DNA of 64,000 bases from IDS-8 sp964424805 (lineage in GTDB: Bacteria > Pseudomonadota > Gammaproteobacteria > Steroidobacterales > Woeseiaceae), in NCBI GenBank assembly GCA_964424805.1, contig CAYRKH010000007.1:24239-88238 (forward strand), written 5' to 3'. The translations under genes and the position numbers were made by a program. Positions within the stretch are counted from its first letter, which is position 1. Every line of letters begins with the position of its first letter. Positions 57,867 to 64,000 of the stretch are shown here, piece after piece. The notes below the pieces were generated by a model that was given only the letters and a program-made list of their open reading frames with translations, had not been told where the DNA came from and ran no database searches.

Positions 57867-58496
57867 ATGGCAGTTGCAGCAGTGAAGAGCAGCCGTCGCA
57901 CGGCCACCAGGGAAGAGCGACGGCAGCAGCTGATCCTCGCCACGATCAAGACCATTTCGAAAAAGGGCATCGGCAGCACGACCCTGGGCGACGTCGCGCA
58001 GGAAGCGGGCCTGTCGCAGGGCATCGTGAACCTGCACTTCCGATCGAAGGAAAACCTGCTCTCAGAGACACTGCAGTACCTGGCCGAAGACTACAAATCG
58101 CAGTTCGACAGCACGCTTGAGAAGTCCGGGCCGGAGCCCGCGGACAAGCTGCTCGCGATGATGGAGATGGACCTGAAGCCGTCGATCTGCGACCGGCAGA
58201 AGCTCGCCGTGTGGTTCGCCTTCTGGGGCGAGGTCAAGTCGGTACCCACCTACCAGAAGATCTGCGAGGCCTACGACCGCGGTTACGACGAAGCGATCAG
58301 CGGCCTCTGCCAGGCGATCATCGACGAGGGTGGCTACAGCAGCGTCAGCGCGCAGCTCGTCACGGATGCGCTGTCGTCCATGACGGACGGCCTGTGGCTG
58401 TCGTACCTCGTCAGCCCGAAAGGCTTCGATCGCGAGGAGGCGATGGACGCGGTCTACAGCTATCTTCGCGCCGTCTTCCCGGAGCACTACGAATGA
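57867..58496 (+). CDS. TetR family regulator, BetI-like
   Basis: A 209-residue TetR regulator. Helix-turn-helix at about 22-68 (ILATIKTISKKGIGSTTLGD, then GLSQGIVNLHFRSKENLL). The C-terminal part has KLAVWFAFWGEVKSVPTYQK and LSSMTDGLWLSYLV, the pattern of BetI_C domains, which sense choline or similar quaternary amines. AGGAGG precedes the ATG by about eight bases. It lies between the divergent aminotransferase-led operon and the acyl-CoA dehydrogenase-transporter operon and probably controls both. Confidence 0.88.
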   Translation: MAVAAVKSSRRTATREERRQQLILATIKTISKKGIGSTTLGDVAQEAGLSQGIVNLHFRSKENLLSETLQYLAEDYKSQFDSTLEKSGPEPADKLLAMMEMDLKPSICDRQKLAVWFAFWGEVKSVPTYQKICEAYDRGYDEAISGLCQAIIDEGGYSSVSAQLVTDALSSMTDGLWLSYLVSPKGFDREEAMDAVYSYLRAVFPEHYE

Positions 58497-58504
58497 AGCG
58501 ACCT

Positions 58505-58573
58505 GTGGGAGCGCGCATCGCGCGCGATGTCACGATTCCCGACCTGGAGCGCCGCGCGCCCTGCGTGCTCCGG
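58505..58573. repeat. REP-like pair with a decayed right arm
   Basis: GTGGGAGCGCGC at 58505 is followed by ATCGCGCGCGATG. The right arm near 58549-58573 (CGCCGCGCGCCCTGCGTGCTCC) is recognisable but mutated. It lies 9 bp after the BetI-like stop and before the acyl-CoA dehydrogenase gene. Confidence 0.6.
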
Positions 58574-58593
58574 CGGTTAATGGAGATGCACCA

Positions 58594-59754
58594 GTGAATC
58601 TCGAGCTGAGCGAAAGCGCCCTCGAATGGCAGCACAAGGCGCGCGAGTACGCGGACACGATGCTGCAGCCGCACGAGGTCGAAGCCGAGCTGAACGCCGG
58701 CGAGCTGCCGGCGGAGGTGCGGAAACAGCAGAAGCAGCGCGCCATCGAGCTGGGGTTCAGCGCCATGGACGTGCCGAAGTCCCACGGCGGGCTGGAGCTT
58801 CCGATCGTCGACCAGGCGGCCGTGTGGGAGCAGCTTGGGCGCGTGACCAACGCGCTGTCGTGGTGTTTCGCGGAACCGCAGAGCTGGATGTTCGAGGCCT
58901 GCACCGAGCAACAGATCCACACGTACGTGCTGCCCCTGATGACCGGGGAAAAGCACGACTGCTACGCGATCACTGAGTCGGGACCCGGATCGGACGTCGC
59001 GGCGCTCGAGGCAACCGCACACCGGGACGGTGACCGCTATCGCCTGCGCGGGGAGAAGTGGTTCGTCACCAGCGCGAACCTCGCCGACTTCTTCTGGTTC
59101 CAGGCGAGGCTGCCGGCAGAGGACGAAGACGCGCTGTTCTTCGTCGACCAGGGCACGGAGGGCGTCGAGATGATCGCATCGCCCCTGTTCAGCCACACGT
59201 ACGCCGCTCACCACCCGACCTATCGCTTCCGGGACGTGCAGGTCCCGGCCGGTAACCGGGTGGGGCGGCCCGGGGACGGGATGGCGTACACCAGGAGCTG
59301 GTTCCGCCGCGAGCGGCTGATGATCGCGGCGCGCTGCTGCGGTGCGGCCGCCCGCCTCATCGAGGAGGCCAGCGCTTTCGCGGCCGGCCGCCAGGTCGGC
59401 GGGCGCCCGCTCGCCGAGCGCCAGGCGATCCAGTTCATGCTGGCCGACAGCGCGACGGAGCTCTGGGCCGCGAGGCTGATGACCTTCGAGGCGGCCGCCG
59501 CGCACGATCGCGGCGACGACCTGAAGCGCCTGCACAACCGCTGCTCGATGGCAAAGCTCTACGCGTCGGAAATGGCCAATCGCGTTGCGGACCGCGCGGT
59601 GCAGATCTTCGGCGGCCGCGGCTACATGCGCGAAAACGTGGCTGAACGCTTCTTCCGCGAGCTGCGCTGCGACCGCATCTGGGAAGGCACCAGCGAAATC
59701 CAGCGCCTGATCATCGCGCGCGGCCTGGCCAAACGCGGCCTCGACGGCCTGTGA
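58594..59754 (+). CDS. Acyl-CoA dehydrogenase family protein
   Basis: A 386-residue flavoprotein with the three-domain acyl-CoA dehydrogenase fold: helical N-domain (1-120), beta-domain (about 120-230, CYAITESGPGSDVAALE and KWFVTSANLADFFWF), and C-terminal helical domain with QIFGGRGYMRENVAERFFR and IWEGTSEIQRLIIARGL. The start is a GTG eight bases after GGAG. Being upstream of a polyamine-type importer and beside a BetI-like regulator, it probably desaturates a CoA-activated nitrogenous acid; CaiA-like function on a betainyl-CoA is possible. Confidence 0.87.
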   Translation: MNLELSESALEWQHKAREYADTMLQPHEVEAELNAGELPAEVRKQQKQRAIELGFSAMDVPKSHGGLELPIVDQAAVWEQLGRVTNALSWCFAEPQSWMFEACTEQQIHTYVLPLMTGEKHDCYAITESGPGSDVAALEATAHRDGDRYRLRGEKWFVTSANLADFFWFQARLPAEDEDALFFVDQGTEGVEMIASPLFSHTYAAHHPTYRFRDVQVPAGNRVGRPGDGMAYTRSWFRRERLMIAARCCGAAARLIEEASAFAAGRQVGGRPLAERQAIQFMLADSATELWAARLMTFEAAAAHDRGDDLKRLHNRCSMAKLYASEMANRVADRAVQIFGGRGYMRENVAERFFRELRCDRIWEGTSEIQRLIIARGLAKRGLDGL

Positions 59755-59775
59755 CCCGGACGCGCGAGCGATCTT

Positions 59776-59873
59776 GTAGGAGCGCGCACGGCGCGCGATG
59801 CCACCGTGGCCTGTCGTCGACCCGAGGTGCGAATCCGAGGCACTTGCCGATCGCGCGCCGTGCGCGCTCCTAC
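59776..59873. repeat. REP-like inverted pair
   Basis: GTAGGAGCGCGC at 59776 faces GCGCGCTCCTAC ending at 59873. The arms carry CACGGCGCGCGATG and GATCGCGCGCCGTG in place of the common CATCGCGCGCGATG, so both sides changed together. Confidence 0.85.
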
Positions 59874-59932
59874 AGCGGGGCTGCAAGGGTGGCACGTTTT
59901 CGGGCGTCGGCTGTCATACCCTCCGCGGAGCC

Positions 59933-61072
59933 ATGAAAACCACGGTTTACCACGTCGCCAGGATACACCCAGCGGGGCTCGTCCTCCTCCTCGCCGTCGC
60001 GCTCGCCGCCTGCAGCGCCGGCAACACCTCGGACACTACGAGCCGCCGCGCCGACGTTCTCAACATCTATAACTGGGCCGACTACGTCGCGCCCGACACG
60101 ATCTCGAACTTCGAGCGCGAGTACGGCATCGACGTCAACTACGACGTCTACGATTCCTCCGAAATCGTCGACGCAAAGCTCCTGGCCGGCAGGAGCGGCT
60201 ACGACGTGGTGTTCCACAGCTACCAGTTCTCGGGCCGGCTGACGCCCCTCGGAATCTTCGAGAAGCTGGACTTTTCGAAGCTCGGCAACGTGAAGTACCT
60301 CGACGATGAGCTGGTGGAAAAGATCAACCATTACGAGGCGGTCGAAGGTTACGCGGTCCCCTACCTGTGGGGTTCCACCGGCTACGCCTACAACTACGAC
60401 ATGGTCCGGGCGCGGCTGCCCGGGATGGCGCTCGACAGCGCCAACCTGCTGTTCGATCCCGGCGTCGTTGCAAAGCTCGCCGACTGCGGAGTCACCCTGC
60501 TGGACAGCCCCACCGACGTGATCCCGATGGTGCTCGCGTACCTCGGCCGGGACCCGAACGCGGTGGACCCCGAGAGCCTCGCGGCCGCCGAGGCGCAGCT
60601 CGACCTGGTCCGTCCCTACATCCGGTATTTCAGCTCGACAAAAATGATCAGCGACCTGCCGAACCGCGAGGTGTGCGTCGCGATGAGCTGGTCCGGGGAT
60701 TACGCGCAGGCGGCGGCGCGCGCGGAGGCTGCCGGGATCCCGATCGACCTGCGCTACACGATGCCGAAGGAGGGGTCCGGGCTCTGGGTCGACGGCATGT
60801 TCATACCGTCCGACGCCCCGCACAAGCAGAATGCGTACCTCTTCATCAACTACATCCTGCGGCCCGAGGTAACGGCGGATATTTCGAACTACATCTACTA
60901 TGCCAGCGCCAACGAGGCGTCGCGGCGGCTGCTGAACCCGGAAGTGCTGAACGATCCCGGCATCTATCCCGATGAGCGGGCGTGGGACCTGCTGTATGCT
61001 GTCTACTTCGGGGAACCGAAAAAGGAGCGCCTGCGGACCCGCACCTGGGCGCGCGTGAAGAGCGGCATCTAG
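59933..61072 (+). CDS. Polyamine-type ABC transporter substrate-binding lipoprotein
   Basis: A 379-residue solute-binding protein of the PotD/PotF family. Signal peptide with lipobox LAAC (Cys about residue 30). VLNIYNWADYVAPDTISNFE is the PotF start of the mature domain. GYAVPYLWGSTGYAYN and AMSWSGDYAQA are ligand-cleft segments, and an Asp/Trp pair for amine binding is present. Putrescine, spermidine or a related amine or betaine are the expected ligands. ABC ATPase and two permease genes follow, so the importer is complete. Confidence 0.9.
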   Translation: MKTTVYHVARIHPAGLVLLLAVALAACSAGNTSDTTSRRADVLNIYNWADYVAPDTISNFEREYGIDVNYDVYDSSEIVDAKLLAGRSGYDVVFHSYQFSGRLTPLGIFEKLDFSKLGNVKYLDDELVEKINHYEAVEGYAVPYLWGSTGYAYNYDMVRARLPGMALDSANLLFDPGVVAKLADCGVTLLDSPTDVIPMVLAYLGRDPNAVDPESLAAAEAQLDLVRPYIRYFSSTKMISDLPNREVCVAMSWSGDYAQAAARAEAAGIPIDLRYTMPKEGSGLWVDGMFIPSDAPHKQNAYLFINYILRPEVTADISNYIYYASANEASRRLLNPEVLNDPGIYPDERAWDLLYAVYFGEPKKERLRTRTWARVKSGI

Positions 61073-61116
61073 TGGACTGATACCCGTTTTCCCGATCACA
61101 AAGGACGACAACGGCC

Positions 61117-62229
61117 ATTAGCAAAAACCAAGCCGGATCGGATCCGCTGATACAGATCAGGAAGGTCTCCAAGCATTTTGGTGATTTCGTCGCCGTCGAC
61201 GCGGTGGATCTCGACATCCATTGCGGCGAGCTTTTTTGCATCCTCGGCGGATCGGGCTGCGGCAAAACGACGCTTTTGCGGATGCTCGCCGGCTTCGAGG
61301 CGCCCACGTCCGGCCGCATCCTCATCGACGGCGTCGACGTCACGGAAATGCCGCCATACCGGCGCCCGGTCAACATGATGTTCCAGTCGTATGCGGTGTT
61401 TCCGCACATGACGGTTGAGAAGAACGTCGCGTACGGCCTGAAGAAGGAAGGCGTGCCGCGCGACGAGCTGGATGAGCGCGTGGCGAAGATGCTGGAGCTC
61501 GTGCAGCTGCAGCAGTTCGCGAAACGCAAGCCCGCGCAGCTTTCCGGCGGCCAGCGGCAGCGGGTGGCGCTCGCCCGCGCCCTGGTCAAGCGACCCAAGG
61601 TGCTGTTGCTCGACGAGCCGCTGGCGGCGCTCGACAAGAAGCTGCGGGAGCACACGCAGTTCGAGCTGATGGATATCCAGGACCGCCTCGGAATCACTTT
61701 CGTCGTCGTTACGCACGACCAGGAAGAGGCAATGATCCTGTCGAGCCGTATCGCGGTCATGGACGAAGGCCGCTTCGAGCAGGTGGGCACGCCAAAGGAG
61801 ATCTACGAATACCCGAACAGCCGTTTCGTGGCCAACTTCATCGGCACGATCAACATGTTCGACGCGACGGTCGAAACGTACGAGGATGGACGCGTGACCG
61901 CCCGCTCGGAAAGCGCCGGCAAGGTACTGTCGGCTTTTTCAGAGGAGGAGCTGGCGCCGGGCAGCACGATTTCGATCGCCGTCCGCCCCGAAAAGATCTT
62001 CATCAGCAAGGCGGAGACGGCGGACAGCTTCGATGTGCGGCTGCACGGCGTGGTCTGGGACCTCGGCTATTTCGGCAACATCTCGCTGTACCGGATCAAG
62101 CTCGCGAGCGGGCAGATCATCCAGGTCAGCGCCCAGAACCGGCGCCGCTCCGCCGAACGGTTCCTGGAGTGGGAGGACGAGGTCGTGATCTCCTGGCGCG
62201 CGGACAGCGCCGTGGTGCTGTCGCGCTGA
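61117..62229 (+). CDS. Polyamine-type ABC transporter ATPase with a probable ATT start
   Basis: About 370 residues. Walker A GGSGCGKTTLLR, signature LSGGQRQRVALA, Walker B VLLLDEPLAALD, H-loop VTHDQEEA, and a C-terminal TOBE domain (about 290-370). The essential first strand (PLIQIRKVSKHFGDFVAVD) lies upstream of the first in-frame GTG (61204), and no ATG, GTG or TTG exists between the in-frame stop at 61078 and that strand. ATT at 61117, preceded by AAAGGA and followed by a normal-looking N-terminus (SKNQAGSDP), is the best start. A sequencing error or an ATG-to-ATT mutation is the alternative. Confidence 0.87.
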   Translation: MSKNQAGSDPLIQIRKVSKHFGDFVAVDAVDLDIHCGELFCILGGSGCGKTTLLRMLAGFEAPTSGRILIDGVDVTEMPPYRRPVNMMFQSYAVFPHMTVEKNVAYGLKKEGVPRDELDERVAKMLELVQLQQFAKRKPAQLSGGQRQRVALARALVKRPKVLLLDEPLAALDKKLREHTQFELMDIQDRLGITFVVVTHDQEEAMILSSRIAVMDEGRFEQVGTPKEIYEYPNSRFVANFIGTINMFDATVETYEDGRVTARSESAGKVLSAFSEEELAPGSTISIAVRPEKIFISKAETADSFDVRLHGVVWDLGYFGNISLYRIKLASGQIIQVSAQNRRRSAERFLEWEDEVVISWRADSAVVLSR

Positions 62230-62230
62230 C

Positions 62231-63118
62231 ATGCAGGACGCGCGGGACACGCTTTGGCAGCGGGTCGCGATAGCAGCTCCCTATCTCTGGCTGCTCCTGT
62301 TCTTTCTCCTGCCGTTCGCGATCATCCTGAAGATCAGCTTCGCCGACCCGGTCATCGCGCTCCCGCCGTTTACGCCGCTCATCGACGAATCCGGGCGGGT
62401 GGACGTGAGGCTCGACAACTACGCCTTCCTGCTCACGGACAAGCTGTACGTCGTGACCTACCTGAAGTCCGTCCTGATGGCAGCGGTGGCGACGCTGATC
62501 TGCCTGCTGCTGGGCTTCCCGATGGCCTACGCGATTGCGCGCGCCGAGTCGCGCGTGCGCAATATACTGCTGCTGCTCATCATCCTGCCGTTCTGGATTT
62601 CCTTCCTCCTGCGCGTGTACGCGTGGATGGGTCTGATGAACAACTACGGCGTGATCAACAACATCCTGATGTGGCTCGGCGTGATCGACCAGCCGATCCG
62701 GATGATGTACACCGATTTCGCCATCTACGTCGGCCTCGTGTATTCGTACCTGCCGTTCATGATCCTGCCGCTCTACGCAACCCTGGAGCGCATGGATCCG
62801 GACCTGGTCGATGCCGCGCAGGACCTCGGCGCGTCGCCGTTCGAGGCATTTCGAGACATCACCTGGCCGCTGGCGAGGCCCGGCGTGATCGCAGGCAGCC
62901 TGCTGGTCTTCATACCGGCGATGGGCGAGTACGTCATCCCGTACCTCCTCGGCGGTCCCGGCTCGCTGATGATCGGGCGAGTGCTCTTCGACACCTTCTT
63001 CGTGGATCACGACTGGCCGCTGGCGTCTTCCGTTGCCATTATCCTGCTGGTGCTGGTCGTCGTGCCGATCGTGCTGCTGCAGCGCAACCGGAAAAAAGAA
63101 ATCGAGGGCGCGGCGTGA
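62231..63118 (+). CDS. Polyamine-type ABC transporter permease, PotB/PotH-like
   Basis: A 295-residue permease with six membrane segments and a long periplasmic loop (about 35-75). The EAA coupling motif is VDAAQDLGASPFEAFRDITWPL (about 195-216, with the conserved G). The start is one base after the ATPase stop. With the next gene it forms the heterodimeric channel. Confidence 0.92.
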   Translation: MQDARDTLWQRVAIAAPYLWLLLFFLLPFAIILKISFADPVIALPPFTPLIDESGRVDVRLDNYAFLLTDKLYVVTYLKSVLMAAVATLICLLLGFPMAYAIARAESRVRNILLLLIILPFWISFLLRVYAWMGLMNNYGVINNILMWLGVIDQPIRMMYTDFAIYVGLVYSYLPFMILPLYATLERMDPDLVDAAQDLGASPFEAFRDITWPLARPGVIAGSLLVFIPAMGEYVIPYLLGGPGSLMIGRVLFDTFFVDHDWPLASSVAIILLVLVVVPIVLLQRNRKKEIEGAA

Positions 63119-63918
63119 AGCGGCGGCCGCGGTTTGCGCTGTCGGTGCTCGCCTTCGGTTACGCGTTCCTGTACGTGCCGCTCGTCTCGGTGGTTGTCTA
63201 TTCGTTCAACGACTCACGGCTGGCGACGGTGTGGGGCGGGTTTTCGACGCGCTGGTACGGCGAGCTGCTGCGGAACAGGGAGGTGCTGGACGCCGCTTTC
63301 CTGAGCCTGCGGGTCGCCTTCTCCACGGCGACGCTCGCGACGATCCTGGGCACCATGGCGGGTATGGCGCTCGCCCGCTTCAGCCGCTTCCGCGGGCGCA
63401 CCCTGTTCTCCGGCATGATTACGGCGCCGCTCGTCATGCCGGAGGTGATCACGGGCCTGTCGCTGCTGTTGCTCTACGTCAGCCTTCAGCAGTTCATCGG
63501 CTGGCCGGAGCGGCGCGGGTTCACGACGATCACCATCGCGCACACCACGTTCGCCCTCGCTTACGTCACCGTTATCGTGCAGTCGCGGCTCGCCGGCATG
63601 GACGAGTCGCTGGAGGAAGCGGCGATGGACCTCGGCGGACGGCCGCTGCGCGTGCTGTTCGACATCACGCTGCCGCTGATCGCGCCGGCGATGATTGCCG
63701 GGTGGCTGCTCGCGTTCACGCTGTCGCTCGACGACCTCGTGATCGCGAGCTTCGTGGCGGGCCCGGGCGGCAGCACGCTGCCGATGGTCATCTTCTCGAA
63801 AGTGAAGCTCGGGGTGACGCCGGATATCAATGCCTTGGCGACGATCATCATCGGCATCGTGACGGTCGGGGTGGTGATCGCGTGGTGGCTCGCGAGCCGC
63901 TCGCGAAAACCGGTGTAG
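63115..63918 (+). CDS. Polyamine-type ABC transporter permease, PotC/PotI-like
   Basis: A 267-residue permease with six membrane segments. VPLVSVVVYSFNDSRLATVW near the N-terminus and the EAA motif EEAAMDLGGRPLRVLFDIT are typical of PotI, and SLDDLVIASFVAGPG is the usual late loop. The GTG start overlaps the upstream stop by 4 bp. The TAG stop is the first TAG of a REP-like repeat. Confidence 0.92.
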   Translation: MKRRPRFALSVLAFGYAFLYVPLVSVVVYSFNDSRLATVWGGFSTRWYGELLRNREVLDAAFLSLRVAFSTATLATILGTMAGMALARFSRFRGRTLFSGMITAPLVMPEVITGLSLLLLYVSLQQFIGWPERRGFTTITIAHTTFALAYVTVIVQSRLAGMDESLEEAAMDLGGRPLRVLFDITLPLIAPAMIAGWLLAFTLSLDDLVIASFVAGPGGSTLPMVIFSKVKLGVTPDINALATIIIGIVTVGVVIAWWLASRSRKPV

Positions 63919-64000
63919 GAGCGCGCATCGCGCGCGAGGCCCCGGCGGGCGGATGGCAAGCGTGCGGGTCTCCGTCCAGCCGCCGGGGCCTCGCGCGCGA
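63915..64000. repeat. REP-like repeat, cut by window end
   Basis: GTAGGAGCGCGC at 63915 is followed by ATCGCGCGCGAGGCCCC. An inverted partner GGGGCCTCGCGCGCGA reaches the last base. In this copy GATGC is replaced by GAGGC on both sides. The left arm supplies the potI-like stop codon. Confidence 0.85.

Overview
This is a GC-rich chromosomal stretch from a heterotrophic gammaproteobacterium. The evidence is the fabA/fabB pair, the long YqcD-type queF, the fused paaZ, and dispersed GTAGGAGCGCGC / GCGCGCTCCTAC palindromes of the REP type known from Xanthomonadales- and Pseudomonas-like genomes. The exact lineage cannot be read from the window. I see no rRNA, tRNA, CRISPR array, prophage or IS element. 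There is one scaffold gap of exactly 100 N (13043-13142) inside a tandem repeat.

Layout. 1-3.97 kb: a Gld-type ABC exporter operon (cut by the window edge) and a metallo-beta-lactamase-fold hydrolase. 4-17.5 kb: aromatic catabolism. A fused indolepyruvate ferredoxin oxidoreductase with a divergent Lrp/AsnC regulator and a PAS histidine kinase is followed by paaZ, the divergent repressor gene paaX, paaI, and the epoxidase operon paaABCDE. The oxidoreductase could make phenylacetyl-CoA directly from phenylpyruvate, which PaaABCDE and PaaZ would then open. paaK, paaF, paaG, paaH and paaJ are not in the window. 17.6-22 kb: fabA, fabB, S-formylglutathione hydrolase, a TauE/SafE permease and a tandem universal stress protein. 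22.2-25.9 kb: a CecR/YbhGFS-like efflux operon (TetR, HlyD, ATPase, permease) with two clean TetR-type operators. 26-37.4 kb: ribA, queF, an acyl-activating enzyme paired with a hexapeptide transferase-ACP fusion, a seven-bladed FG-GAP protein with a GlyGly-CTERM tail, a TPR lipoprotein, an EVE protein, and a DUF47-Pit phosphate uptake pair.

37.6-63.9 kb is mostly one accessory catabolic region. It holds a gamma-glutamylamine-synthetase-type glutamine synthetase homologue, a crotonase, a Rieske oxygenase of the quaternary-amine type, three PYROXD2/phytoene-desaturase-like FAD enzymes, an IclR regulator, an aldehyde dehydrogenase, an ADP-forming acyl-CoA synthetase, a GcvT/DmdA-like demethylase, a class III aminotransferase, a BetI-like TetR regulator, an acyl-CoA dehydrogenase and a complete polyamine-type ABC importer. 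Together they look like uptake and stepwise demethylation, deamination and CoA-dependent breakdown of a methylated amine, betaine or polyamine. The substrate is not identifiable from sequence. A kaiC-kaiB-kaiB-hybrid histidine kinase operon sits inside this region.

REP-like palindromes punctuate the whole window. In at least five genes the TAG of the palindrome is itself the stop codon. Upstream of paaI an 80-bp REP-containing unit, including a copy of the paaI ribosome-binding site, has been tandemly amplified.
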